The notes below the pieces were generated by a model. The model did no database searches. It saw only the letters and a list, made by a program, of their open reading frames with translations, and was not told the DNA's origin. Of a DNA stretch of 40,061 nucleotides, positions 24,287 to 34,500 are shown piece by piece. This stretch comes from Methylobacillus sp. Lineage in GTDB: Bacteria; Pseudomonadota; Gammaproteobacteria; Burkholderiales; Methylophilaceae. The stretch is taken from positions 1 through 40,061 of the forward strand of contig JAITML010000084.1 of NCBI GenBank assembly GCA_031277395.1. Reading direction: 5' to 3'. How positions within the stretch are numbered: position 1 is the stretch's first letter; each line of letters begins with the position of its first letter. The position numbers were made by a program, and so were the translations under genes.

Positions 24287-26032
24287 TTATTCCTGCCCGC
24301 GCCGCATGGCTCCGCCCGCTTCCGGGTTGCCCGCGCCGACGCTGATGACCGAGTCCAGCACCTTGGGTATGGGAAGCTTCAACAGACGATACAAATTCGT
24401 GAGATTGCGCCGATACAGACTGTCGAAACTCGCGACGCTTTGCGCCGAGTTGTAGTCGCCAAACCACCAGAACCAGTCCGAACCCTCGCAATCGGCCAGT
24501 TGCCGCGTGGCCTGGGCGCGCTCCCTGTCCGTGAGTTTGGTGCCGGCCATGACGAGGTCGTAATTCTTTTTGGCTTCGCACAGCAAATCCCAACCGCGAT
24601 TTTTATCGGGCGAGCCTATCCAGGTGCTGAATGTACCATATACCCAACTGCCCGCAGCCACGGCAGGCAAAGGCTCAACCTTGATTTCCACGCCTGCGAA
24701 ATCACCTTCGCTCGCTTGTGCGTTCTCGCAATGCGCGGTGATTTCACCAGGTGTGGCGAGGACGATATTCGGATGCTCGGCCAGTTTTGCATACAATTGT
24801 GACAGAAAGTAATAGGCGTTGTAAGGATAGTATTCCCAAGCATTTTCTCCATCCAGTATAACGCTCACCACAGGCGAAATGTCGGGATTGGTACTCGCGT
24901 AAATACGTTCCAGCTCCTGCACAAAATCCTTGACCGCGTCTTCCGCGTACCACTTGGAATATTCAAAACCGATTTTGTCGGAAAGCATGTCATTGCGGAA
25001 AAAACAGGTAATCGCGTGCGTGCCGTCCGACACCTGATACGGCTTGTAAAGATACTGGTTTTGATCCGGCAACGCCTGTTGATATGCCTTGTACAGACTG
25101 TTGCCAAGCACGCTTTCTCCGGTCGCCGCCCACTTGACACCTTTTTCCGCGAGCAGCAGCAACGCGGCTTGGGAAACGCCGCCTTCCGCCGGCCACATAC
25201 CACTCGGGGTATGGCCAAAGCGTTGGCGATGGCTTTCCAGCGCCGCATCCACATGCGCCTGCGCGCGCGCAAGACCGCCGGGGTAACGCTCGTTTTGCGG
25301 CAACGCCGCATCCGGCATGGTGTCGTGCGCGCTCTTGAAATCAAGCAATAACGGCAAAATGGGATGATAGTCGGGCGTGGAGGAAATCTCGATCTGCCCG
25401 CGCTCGGCCAGCGCCCGATAGCGCGGAATGATTCCGCTCACAAGCTCACCCAGCAGCACGAAATACTGGTTGCGCTCTTCCACGGTAAACATCGAACCCT
25501 TGCCCATCAAGCGGGCGACCAGCTCGCTTTCGCGTCGCACACTTTCACCGGTCCAGGCCAGGTGATACCACATGAGCAGGTCCCACATGTACTGGTCAGA
25601 AAAATACTCACAGGCATCAACCACGCTGGACGCCTGCATCCTGAACAATTCATAAAGATGTGAATAAGCCGGGAACGGCGCGATGAGCTTGGTGTGATTG
25701 CTTTTGAAACAGCTTTCAACAATGAGCTTGCGCTGCTCTGCCGTGAGCGGCACATCCTCACCAACCGTAAACAGCGCGAGCAGCGGATCACGCATGCGGC
25801 CTTCGGCAAATTGCCGGGTGTAATCTTCCAGTTGCTCCAGCAGAATGGGCACAAAGTTGAACGTTGCCCGCGCATCGGGATTTTGCTCCAGATGATAGGC
25901 CATGTCGGTGTAGTCCTTGATGGCGTGCAGATAAGTCCACGGAAGAATAAATTCGCCGGTCAGGTGATCCCTGTAATCCGGTTGATGCATGTGCCAATAC
26001 AGATTAAGAAACAGCTTGCGGTTTTGCGTCAT
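24287..26032 (-). CDS. GH57 glycoside hydrolase, amylopullulanase/alpha-amylase type
   Basis: The 581-residue cytoplasmic protein is a different GH57 subgroup from its downstream neighbour. It carries YWHMHQPDY (region I, about 12-20), SSTPDYHPILPLL (region II), GMWPAEGGVS (nucleophile E283) and VILDGENAWE (acid/base D394, the pattern of archaeal amylopullulanases). The C-terminal third is helical with a WFWWFGDYNS segment. No signal peptide is present, so it should act on stored glucan rather than external starch. It may hydrolyse alpha-1,4 and alpha-1,6 bonds or debranch; the specificity is an inference from the motif class. The start ATG is preceded by AGGTGA. It lies between glgC and the other GH57 gene on the same strand, with a 92-base gap to the next gene. 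Confidence 0.92.
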   Translation of the reverse strand: MTQNRKLFLNLYWHMHQPDYRDHLTGEFILPWTYLHAIKDYTDMAYHLEQNPDARATFNFVPILLEQLEDYTRQFAEGRMRDPLLALFTVGEDVPLTAEQRKLIVESCFKSNHTKLIAPFPAYSHLYELFRMQASSVVDACEYFSDQYMWDLLMWYHLAWTGESVRRESELVARLMGKGSMFTVEERNQYFVLLGELVSGIIPRYRALAERGQIEISSTPDYHPILPLLLDFKSAHDTMPDAALPQNERYPGGLARAQAHVDAALESHRQRFGHTPSGMWPAEGGVSQAALLLLAEKGVKWAATGESVLGNSLYKAYQQALPDQNQYLYKPYQVSDGTHAITCFFRNDMLSDKIGFEYSKWYAEDAVKDFVQELERIYASTNPDISPVVSVILDGENAWEYYPYNAYYFLSQLYAKLAEHPNIVLATPGEITAHCENAQASEGDFAGVEIKVEPLPAVAAGSWVYGTFSTWIGSPDKNRGWDLLCEAKKNYDLVMAGTKLTDRERAQATRQLADCEGSDWFWWFGDYNSAQSVASFDSLYRRNLTNLYRLLKLPIPKVLDSVISVGAGNPEAGGAMRRGQE

Positions 26033-26103
26033 ACCTCACCTAAAGAAAGCATCCGATTGCTCCCACAATCCAATGATTCAATATTTATTTTTATTGATTA
26101 ATA

Positions 26104-26128
26104 CAAAAACTGCGTTGTTATTCAACGC
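26104..26128 (-). terminator. Weak terminator overlapping the glgC stop codon
   Basis: On the minus strand GCGTTG/CAACGC (6-bp stem, 5-base loop) is followed by AGTTTTTGTATT. The TGA stop of glgC lies within the hairpin, so ribosome arrival may affect termination. Readthrough would allow transcription of the following GH57 and ROK genes, so this may be an attenuator rather than a full stop. Confidence 0.45.
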
Positions 26129-27402
26129 GCCTGATGCAAATTTTGCCCGAGCATTTCGGGCGTTACCAGCACAACTCCTTTTTCAGAAACATGGAAACGT
26201 TTGCGGTCTTCATCGTGATCCACACCTATTTTCATCCCTTCGGGAATGCGCGACCCCTTGTCGATGACTACTTTTTTGAGCACAACATTGCGACCCACTT
26301 CTACGTTGGGCAGGATTACCGAATCCTCGATGTTCGAGTAGCTGTGCACGCGCACATCGGAGAACAACACGGAGCGGCTCACGCATGCGCCGCTGATGAT
26401 ACAGCCACCGGAAACCAGCGAATCGACAGCTTTGCCGCGCCGCTCATCATTATCGAACACGAATTTTGCGGGCGGCAACTGCGCCTGATATGTCCAGATC
26501 GGCCAGGCGGAATCGTACATGTTCAATTCCGGCGTGACCTTGGTGAGCTCCATATTGGCCTCCCAATAGGCATCCACCGTCCCCACGTCGCGCCAATAGT
26601 GTTTGCCGTCGTGACTGTTGACGCAACTATCGGCAAAACGGTGCGCGCAAACGCGGTACTGGTCGATCATGTACGGAATGATGTCGTGACCGAAATCGTG
26701 CGATGAATTGGGATCGTCCGCATCACGCACCAGCAACTCATAAAGCGTGGCGGCATTGAACACATAAATGCCCATGCTCGCGAGCGCGTGCGCGGGGTCG
26801 CCGGGAATATGATCCGGCGTCGGCGACTTTTCGACAAAACGTATCACGCGATCGTTTTCATCCACGCCCATCACGCCGAACGCCCTGGCGTCCTCAATCG
26901 ACACATTGAGACAGGCCACGGTCATGTCAGCCTTGTTGCGCACATGCGCGGCAAGCATCTGACCGTAGTCCATCTTGTAGATGTGATCGCCCGCGAGTAT
27001 CAGCACATACTCCGAACCCAGATTACGCAGAATGTCCAGATTCTGGAACACTGCATCCGCCGTACCTTTGTACCATTCCTCTTCCACACGCTGCTGCGCG
27101 GGCAGCAACTCGACAAACTCGTTGAACTCGCCGCGCAAAAATCCCCAGCCGCGCTGGATATGCTGAATCAAACTGTGCGCCTTGTACTGCGTCACGACGC
27201 CGATGCGGCGTATGCCCGAGTTGATGCAGTTGGAAAGCGGAAAATCTATGATGCGGAATTTACCGCCAAAAGGCACGGCGGGCTTGGCTCGCCAGTTGGT
27301 CAAATCGCGCAGCCGTGAGCCTCGCCCGCCAGCCAGAATGAGGGCAACCGTGTTCTTGGTCAAAGCGCTGACGAAGCGGGAAGATGATAAATCCTGCTGC
27401 AT
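26122..27402 (-). CDS. glgC: Glucose-1-phosphate adenylyltransferase (ADP-glucose pyrophosphorylase)
   Basis: Makes ADP-glucose from ATP and glucose-1-phosphate, the committed step in bacterial glycogen synthesis. The ATG at 27402 has AGGAG 8 bases upstream; 426 residues, normal for GlgC. Visible are the nucleotide-binding [13 protein letters not shown], the activator-site Lys40 in [11 protein letters not shown], the substrate segment [22 protein letters not shown] and FVEKSP (K192), and a C-terminal left-handed beta-helix region. Pattern and length indicate the proteobacterial, fructose-1,6-bisphosphate-regulated class, although the effector is inferred. First gene of a minus-strand set with two GH57 enzymes and a ROK kinase, divergent from glgB-pgi. 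Confidence 0.97.
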   Translation of the reverse strand: MQQDLSSSRFVSALTKNTVALILAGGRGSRLRDLTNWRAKPAVPFGGKFRIIDFPLSNCINSGIRRIGVVTQYKAHSLIQHIQRGWGFLRGEFNEFVELLPAQQRVEEEWYKGTADAVFQNLDILRNLGSEYVLILAGDHIYKMDYGQMLAAHVRNKADMTVACLNVSIEDARAFGVMGVDENDRVIRFVEKSPTPDHIPGDPAHALASMGIYVFNAATLYELLVRDADDPNSSHDFGHDIIPYMIDQYRVCAHRFADSCVNSHDGKHYWRDVGTVDAYWEANMELTKVTPELNMYDSAWPIWTYQAQLPPAKFVFDNDERRGKAVDSLVSGGCIISGACVSRSVLFSDVRVHSYSNIEDSVILPNVEVGRNVVLKKVVIDKGSRIPEGMKIGVDHDEDRKRFHVSEKGVVLVTPEMLGQNLHQAR

Positions 27403-27485
27403 TTTTATTTCTCCTGCTTTATAGTTGGGGTGGTTTCCCACGATGGATGTAGCACACTGTCGAAGTACACGATGAATTTGTCTCC

Positions 27486-27514
27486 ATTATAGGCACGGAT
27501 TCCTTCCTTATCTA
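27486..27514 (-). promoter_or_regulatory. Sigma-70 promoter of glgC
   Basis: On the minus strand TAGATA (27509-27514) and a consensus TATAAT (27486-27491) are separated by 17 bases, giving a leader of about 77 bases before the glgC ATG. The -10 is perfect, the -35 matches 4 of 6. Confidence 0.55.
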
Positions 27515-27551
27515 GCTTAAGTTTTTTACTTTTTGAAGTAACACGATACCC

Positions 27552-29723
27552 ATGGCGCAAAAAACCGACCCGCAACTCAACCTGATACTGGACGCTCGTC
27601 ACCACAATCCTTTTGCTTGGTTGGGATTGCATGAAACAGCGGAACAAACGACATTCCGCACCTTTTTGCCTTACGCAACCCGCGTCTGGCTCAAAGTAAC
27701 GGATGACTGGGAGGAAATCGCGCGCGCGCATCCGCAAGGACTGTATGTATGGCAGGGTCGCAAACAAGTTTCACGCCCTTGTTTGCTGCGCATTGAACAG
27801 GATGGTCAGACCTTCGAGCGTCACGACCCCTACTCCCTGCCCACCTTGATTTCCCCGCATGATTTGTTTTTGTTCGGCGAAGGCCGTTTGTTGCAGGCAT
27901 ATCGCATGCTGGGCGCGCATCCGGCCGAGCGTGATGGTGTGCGCGGCGTGCAATTCGCAGTGTGGGCGCCCAATGCGGAGCGCGTGAGCGTAATCGGCGA
28001 TTTCAACCGCTGGGATGGTCGCACGCATCCCATGCGCGCTCATGGCTCAAGCGGCGTGTGGGATATCTTCATTCCCGGCCTGGGCGCGGGTGATCTCTAC
28101 AAATTTGAAATCCGCCATCGTCATACCGGCAATATTCTGGTCAAAACCGACCCCTACGGCACGGCATTTGAATTACGCCCCGGCACGGCAGCGCGCGTGA
28201 CTGATTCCGCGTATGCCTGGAGCGATGCCGACTGGCTCAAACAGCGTGCCACGCACAACTGGCTCAATGCGCCCATGAACATCTACGAAGTGCATCTCGG
28301 CTCATGGCGGCGCGGCGCGAATAATCGTTATCTCAATTACCGCGAGCTCGCGGAACAACTTGTGCCTTACGCCAAAAATCTGGGTTACACGCACATTGAA
28401 CTCATGCCCATCAGCGAGCATCCGCTGGATGAATCGTGGGGTTATCAAACCACCGGCTATTTCGGCGTGACCAGCCGCTTCGGCACACCGGATGATTTCC
28501 GCGTATTTGTCGATGCCTGCCATGCCGCCGGATTGGGCGTGCTGCTGGATTGGGTTCCCGCGCATTTCCCCAAGGACAGTTGGGCGCTCGCGCGTTTTGA
28601 CGGCACGGCGCTTTACGAACACGAAGACTCGCGTCTGGGCGAGCATCAGGACTGGGGCACGCTGATCTTCAACTATGGCCGCAACGAGGTACGCAACTTC
28701 CTGCTCGCCAACGCGCACTACTGGCTGCACGAATTTCACATCGACGGCCTGCGCGTGGACGCGGTCGCCTCCATGCTGTATCTCGACTACTCACGCAAGG
28801 CGGGCGAATGGCTGCCCAACAAATACGGCGGGCGCGAAAATCTGGACGCAATCGGCTTTCTCAAGGAACTGAACGTCATGGTTCACGAGGAATTTCCCGG
28901 CGCGCTCACCATCGCTGAGGAATCCACCGCCTGGCCCATGATTTCGCGCCCGGTTTATCTCGGCGGACTGGGTTTTTCGATGAAATGGAACATGGGCTGG
29001 ATGAACGACACACTGGCCTATTTCAAGCAGGATCCGGTACACAGACGTTACCACCACAACCAGCTCACCTTCGGCCAGCTTTACGCTTACACCGAAAACT
29101 TCGTGCTGCCGTTCTCGCACGACGAGGTGGTGCACGGCAAACGCTCGCTGCTCGACAAAATGCCGGGCGATGGCTGGCAAAAATTCGCCAACCTGCGCCT
29201 GCTGCTCACCTACCAGATGACCTACCCCGGCAAAAAGCTCAATTTCATGGGCAACGAACTCGCGCAAGGTATCGAATGGCGCGCGACTTCCAGCCTTGAT
29301 TGGCATTTGCTCGACATCAACTGGCACCGCGGCATGCAGCAACTCATGGGCGATCTCAATCGCCTGTACGCGAGCCGCCCGGAACTGCACGAACTGGATT
29401 TCTCGCACGAAGGCTTCTCGTGGATAGACTGTCATGATGCCGATCAATCCATCGTCAGCTATCTTCGCCGCGCGAAAAACGGCGAAACCATCGCCGTGCT
29501 GCTCAACTTCACTCCGGTTCCGCGCAAAGGCTACCGCATCGGCGTGCCGGATCCGGGCAGCTACGTTGAACTGCTCAACAGCGACGCGGAATGCTACGGC
29601 GGCAGCAACACGGGCAACGGCGCAGGCATGCAATCGGAAAATTTGAGCTGGATGGGCTATCCGCATTCACTGGTCGTTACCTTGCCGCCACTCGCAGGTA
29701 TAATCCTGAAACGCAAAATTTAG
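27552..29723 (+). CDS. glgB: 1,4-alpha-glucan branching enzyme
   Basis: Introduces alpha-1,6 branches into glycogen; cytoplasmic. The 723 residues have the full GlgB layout: an N-terminal CBM48-like domain (1-110), a second CBM48 (about 115-215, [20 protein letters not shown]), a GH13 barrel (about 235-600) and a C-terminal beta domain. Catalytic motifs seen: [11 protein letters not shown] (nucleophile D403), LTIAEEST (acid/base E456) and FSHDEVVHG (D524, stabiliser). The start ATG lacks a strong Shine-Dalgarno (only GAAG at a distance), so translation may be modest. It is divergent from glgC across a 149-base intergenic region and is followed 12 bases later by pgi. Confidence 0.97.
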   Translation: MAQKTDPQLNLILDARHHNPFAWLGLHETAEQTTFRTFLPYATRVWLKVTDDWEEIARAHPQGLYVWQGRKQVSRPCLLRIEQDGQTFERHDPYSLPTLISPHDLFLFGEGRLLQAYRMLGAHPAERDGVRGVQFAVWAPNAERVSVIGDFNRWDGRTHPMRAHGSSGVWDIFIPGLGAGDLYKFEIRHRHTGNILVKTDPYGTAFELRPGTAARVTDSAYAWSDADWLKQRATHNWLNAPMNIYEVHLGSWRRGANNRYLNYRELAEQLVPYAKNLGYTHIELMPISEHPLDESWGYQTTGYFGVTSRFGTPDDFRVFVDACHAAGLGVLLDWVPAHFPKDSWALARFDGTALYEHEDSRLGEHQDWGTLIFNYGRNEVRNFLLANAHYWLHEFHIDGLRVDAVASMLYLDYSRKAGEWLPNKYGGRENLDAIGFLKELNVMVHEEFPGALTIAEESTAWPMISRPVYLGGLGFSMKWNMGWMNDTLAYFKQDPVHRRYHHNQLTFGQLYAYTENFVLPFSHDEVVHGKRSLLDKMPGDGWQKFANLRLLLTYQMTYPGKKLNFMGNELAQGIEWRATSSLDWHLLDINWHRGMQQLMGDLNRLYASRPELHELDFSHEGFSWIDCHDADQSIVSYLRRAKNGETIAVLLNFTPVPRKGYRIGVPDPGSYVELLNSDAECYGGSNTGNGAGMQSENLSWMGYPHSLVVTLPPLAGIILKRKI

Positions 29724-29735
29724 ATACACTCTCCA

Positions 29736-31379
29736 ATGCCCCGATTGACCGAATCCGCTGCCTGGCAGCAACTGGTTGCGCATCAGCGCGAAGTTGCGCC
29801 TTTGCACATGCGCGACCTGTTCGCCGCTGATCCGCGGCGGTTTGAAAAATTTTCGCTGAAGTTCAACGACATCCTGCTGGATTTTTCCAAAAACCGCATC
29901 ACCGATGCCACCCTGCCCCTGCTGTACAAACTCGCGCGTGAATGCCGCGTGGAAGAATGGCGTGAACGCATGTTCAGCGGCGAAAAAATCAACATCACCG
30001 AAGACCGCGCCGCGCTGCATGTTGCATTGCGCAACCGCGACAACCGCCCGATTCTGGTGGACGGCCAGGATGTCATGCCCGCCGTCAACCGCGTGCTCGC
30101 GCAAATGCGCGATTTCACCGACCGCGTGCGCAATGGCGCGTGGCGCGGCTATACCGGCAAGCCCATCACCGACGTGGTAAACATCGGCATCGGCGGCTCC
30201 GACCTCGGCCCCCTCATGGTGTGCCACGCGCTCAACGCTTACAGCCGCACCAACTTGCGCGCGCATTTCGTCTCCAATGTGGATGGCGCGCATCTCGGCA
30301 TGACTTTGCGAAGCTGCAACCCCGAAACCACGCTGTTCGTGGTCGCCTCCAAAACCTTCACCACGCAGGAAACGCTGACCAACGCGCATTCCGCGCGCGC
30401 ATGGCTGCTAGAAACCGCGAAATCCGAAGCGCATATCGCGCAACATTTTGTCGCTGTTTCCACCAATGTCGGTGAAGTCCGCAAATTCGGCATAGACCCC
30501 GCCAACATGTTTGAATTCTGGGATTGGGTCGGTGGCCGTTATTCATTGTGGTCGGCGGTCGGCCTTTCCATCGCGTTGCATGTCGGCATGGATAATTTTG
30601 AAGCGCTCATGCAGGGCGCATTTGAAATGGATGAACACTTCCGCAGCGCGCCGCTGGAACAAAATCTGCCCGTGGTGCTCGCGCTTGTCGGCCTCTGGTA
30701 CAACAATTTCTTCGGCGCGCAGACGCAGGCGCTGCTGCCTTACGACCAATGCCTCGCGCACTTCCCCGCCTATTTCCAGCAAGGCGACATGGAAAGCAAC
30801 GGAAAATTCGTGAACCGCGACGGTGAGCGCGTTAACTACGACACCGGCCCGATACTCTGGGGCGAACCCGGCACCAACGGCCAGCATGCCTTCTACCAGT
30901 TAATCCACCAAGGCACGCGACTCGTACCCTGCGATTTTCTCATGCCGATGCAAACGCACTACCCGCTGGGCGAGCATCACAAAATCCTGCTCTCCAATTT
31001 TTTCGCGCAGACCAAAGCGCTCATGCTCGGCAAAACAAAAGAAGAAGCGCGTGCCGAGCTCGAAGAGCGCGGTTATCCCGAAGAGCGACTACTGCAACTC
31101 CTGCCGCACAAGGTTTTTGAAGGCAACCACCCGACCAACTCCATTCTGTTCCGCGAGCTCAACCCCAAAACCCTGGGCACACTCATCGCCCTCTACGAAC
31201 ACAAAATCTTTGTTCAAGGCATCATCTGGAACATTAACTCCTTCGACCAATGGGGCGTGGAACTCGGCAAACAACTCGCCAACAACATCCTGCCGGAACT
31301 GGCGGATTCCACTCCGGTGCACGAGCACGATGCCTCCACCAATGGCCTCATCAATTACTACAAAAACTCCTGTTTCTGA
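29736..31379 (+). CDS. pgi: Glucose-6-phosphate isomerase
   Basis: Interconverts glucose-6-phosphate and fructose-6-phosphate. 547 residues, the usual size. Family signatures are visible as [15 protein letters not shown] (sugar-phosphate site), SKTFTTQET, the catalytic Glu region [18 protein letters not shown], His in FEGNHPTNS and Lys in the C-terminal [13 protein letters not shown]. It begins 12 bases after glgB on the same strand without a strong ribosome site of its own. In this cluster it links glycogen and glucose to the sugar-phosphate pool, which in a ribulose monophosphate organism is fed by fructose-6-phosphate. No terminator is evident in the 193 bases that follow. Confidence 0.98.
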   Translation: MPRLTESAAWQQLVAHQREVAPLHMRDLFAADPRRFEKFSLKFNDILLDFSKNRITDATLPLLYKLARECRVEEWRERMFSGEKINITEDRAALHVALRNRDNRPILVDGQDVMPAVNRVLAQMRDFTDRVRNGAWRGYTGKPITDVVNIGIGGSDLGPLMVCHALNAYSRTNLRAHFVSNVDGAHLGMTLRSCNPETTLFVVASKTFTTQETLTNAHSARAWLLETAKSEAHIAQHFVAVSTNVGEVRKFGIDPANMFEFWDWVGGRYSLWSAVGLSIALHVGMDNFEALMQGAFEMDEHFRSAPLEQNLPVVLALVGLWYNNFFGAQTQALLPYDQCLAHFPAYFQQGDMESNGKFVNRDGERVNYDTGPILWGEPGTNGQHAFYQLIHQGTRLVPCDFLMPMQTHYPLGEHHKILLSNFFAQTKALMLGKTKEEARAELEERGYPEERLLQLLPHKVFEGNHPTNSILFRELNPKTLGTLIALYEHKIFVQGIIWNINSFDQWGVELGKQLANNILPELADSTPVHEHDASTNGLINYYKNSCF

Positions 31380-31557
31380 CGATTGCGCTTGGCGCGTCGT
31401 GACACACTGATACAAACCCGACAATCTCTGCGTTTTGCCTAAAAGAACAAGGGTAAAACACCGCACCCACTCATTCACCCGGCAATCGGCATGGACTGAT
31501 TCTTAATATGCGATATACAAATGGTTAATTAACTCGCAATATGTACACATAATTAAA

Positions 31558-31575
31558 TTAGGGGTATTTACCATA
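31558..31575 (+). promoter_or_regulatory. Ribosome binding site followed by ATA at the autotransporter start
   Basis: TTAGGGG (31558-31564) lies 8 bases before ATA at 31573, the ideal distance to a start codon, and the frame that begins there encodes the signal peptide. No ATG, GTG or TTG occurs in this frame before 31825. The site therefore marks the ancestral or actual start. Confidence 0.6.
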
Positions 31576-34500
31576 AACACTACTACCAAGCATTGTCTTT
31601 TTTGCATCGATCAGCGTGAGCTGTCCCCAAAGCTAATTCGTTGTAATTACGTTATTTTTTCACGCTCGCCCTTTGCCCTGCGCGGGCTGGCGTCGCTGAT
31701 TGGTTTTTTTGCCGTTCTTCTGGGCGGCGCTACGGCACAGGCGCAAATCACCAACATTACAACACCCGGCAGCCTCACCATCGCCACGGGAACGACGACC
31801 CCCGCCAATACCGCAATCTGGAATTTGCAGAGTAACGGAATTTTCCTGAACACTTTGGTAACGCTGCCCACTGGTGCGCCGGGGCTGACCATCAATGGCA
31901 ATGGCAACACGCTAACACTCAACGATGGCGCAACAATCCCGACTTACGGGCGCTTGGGGATTCCTGTGGGTCTGGGAGGTACGTTAAACCTGTCTGATAT
32001 CACCATTACGGGCGGCAACCACGGAGACCTTGGCGGCGCGATCCGCGTTCAAACCGGAGACGTTAATTTCAGTGGCAGCAATGGCAGCACAGTCAGCCTG
32101 TCGGGAAACACCGCATCTCAAGGTGGTGCGATCTATGTCCAGACTGGGGATGTTAATTTCAGCAGCGGTGATAGCGGTGCTATCACCCTGTCGGGGAACA
32201 CCGCAAGTAGCGACATCGGCGGCGCGATCCGCGTTCAAACCGGAGACGTTAATTTCAGCGGCAGCAATGGCAGCACAGTCACCCTGTCGGGAAACACCGC
32301 AAGTAGCAGCGGCGGCGCGATCTATGTCCAGACTGGGGATGTCAGCATTAGCAGCGGTGATGGCGGTGTCATCATCCTAACAAACAACAGCGCCGGTACT
32401 CCGGTGTTGTTGGGAGGAGGGGGGGCGATTGATACACCTCGCGGTAACGTTTTTATCCGCAGCGGCGCTGATGGCATCATCACTTTATCGGGAAACACAT
32501 CCGTGACCGCCGGTGCTGCCATCCTCGCTGGCGGTTCAACCTACCTCACCTCCGTCGTTGTCATCACTACCGGTGATCGCGGCGTCATCACCGTGAACAA
32601 TAATAATAATGCCACCGCCACGAATAGCGGCGCCATTTTTTCCCAAGGCTCCATGAGCATCAGTGGTGGCAATGCAAGCACCATCGCCCTGAACGAGAAC
32701 ATCGGCGGCGCGCTCTATAATGCTGGTTTCGACGGCCCTCTCACCGTCACTGTTGGTGATCGCGGCACCATCACTGTGAACAACAACACTGCAAGCGAAT
32801 TCTACGGCGCCATTGAAGGAGGTGCCGTAGATATCATGATAAGTGGCGGCGAGGCGAGTACCATCAGTCTGAACGACAACATTGGCAGAGCGATCCACAA
32901 TCGTCAGAGCTCCGTCAGCATCACTACTGGCAACAGTGGCGTCATCACGCTGTCGGGTAATAATGTGACATCTAGCATTTCCGGAGAAGGCGGCGCGATT
33001 CAAACCACTGGTACTGTCACTATCAGCAGTGGCGACAATGGCGTTATCACTCTGGCGGAGAACAGTGCTATCAGTAACGGCGGCGCAATTGACTCCGAAA
33101 GCGTCAGTATCAGCAGTGGCGACAATGGCGTTATCACTCTGGCGGAGAACAGTGCTAACCTCCGTGGCGGCGCCATTAATTCCAACGGAGATGTCAGCAT
33201 CAGCAGCGGTGACAATGGCTTTATTAGCATTACCCGCAATACCGCTTCTGGCGGCACAAGCGCCGGCGGTGCCATCGCCGGCGCAAATGTCAGTATCAGC
33301 AGCGGCGATAATGGCACCATTGCCCTGACGGATAACACTGCTTTCTGGGGTGGCGCAATCTTTGCAATTGGCAATACGACACTGACTGGTGCCCTGACGG
33401 TTTCAGGAAATACGGCTGGTTCTTCAGGCGGTGCTGTTTTCGCGCTGGGGGATGTTACTTTGAACGCTACCGGCGCTTCGATGATCTCGGGCAACAGTAC
33501 AAATGGTCTTCCAGATCCGGGAGTGGGATTGACGCCCGGCGGCGGCGCGATCTGGGTGGGCGGTAACATGACGCTCAACGCCACCCTTGACGACATCACC
33601 TTTAGAGGCAACACGGCAGACGGGCAGGCTAACGCCGTCTGGTTCGAAAACGCAAATGTTCTTGCCGGCACGACAGGCGGAAGAACCGCCACCTTCAACA
33701 CGGATACTGACCGCAGCATCGTCTTCTACGACCCCATCCAGAACAACGCCGCCAATGGACTGATTACGGTCAACAAGACCGGCGCAGGTTCGGTTGTATT
33801 CGATGGAGTGGACACCGCCGCCCCCACGGCGGCTCCGGCAGGAAGCACCACCACCCGCTGGTCGCAAGTCTACGGCAACACCACCGTACAGGCAGGAACG
33901 TTTGAAGTAAGGAACAATGCCGTCTACGGCGTACTCGCAACCGACGTCAGCGGCGCCGTCGCCTCCGCCTTCACCGTCAATTCCGGCGCCACCTTGGCCG
34001 GTGGCATTCTCGGCGAAGTCCGCGCTGACGACTTTACCCTGAACGGCGGCCTCAATATCGCGGGTTCTGCGGTACCGGGCACTGCCAGTGGCGGCTTTAG
34101 CACATTCACGGTAACGAGCAACAATGTTGATCTTACCGGCAGCCAGATCTTCTTCAATACCCTGCTCAATGACGCCAGCACTCAGTTAAGCGATGTGCTC
34201 GTACTCGACCTCAATGGCAGCGCCGCTTCTGGTACGGCGTCCATTATCGTCAACAACGTCGGCACCGTAGGCGATGGTGCCGTCACTACCGGCAACGGCA
34301 TTGAACTCGTGCGCGTGATGAACAACGGTACCACTACGGGTGCCTTTACCCTCGGCAATACGGGCGGCTACATTGCTGCCGGCCCCTACCGGTACGAGCT
34401 ATTCCACGGTAGCGTGGATGCAAGCGCTCCCGAGAACTGGTTTCTGCGCTCCACGATCGACTGTACCTTGGATCCCACGAATCCTGCCTGTGCCAGCGGT

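Noticed and set aside
31825-31827. TTG at 31825 as the true autotransporter start
   Set aside because: It has no ribosome site and would give a protein without its signal peptide, although the upstream frame encodes a good one; a secreted autotransporter starting there would not be exported.
32032-33240. Regular repeats resembling a CRISPR array
   Set aside because: The repeats are 87-186 bases, lie in an open reading frame and translate to beta-helix rungs; there are no short repeats with unique spacers and no cas genes.
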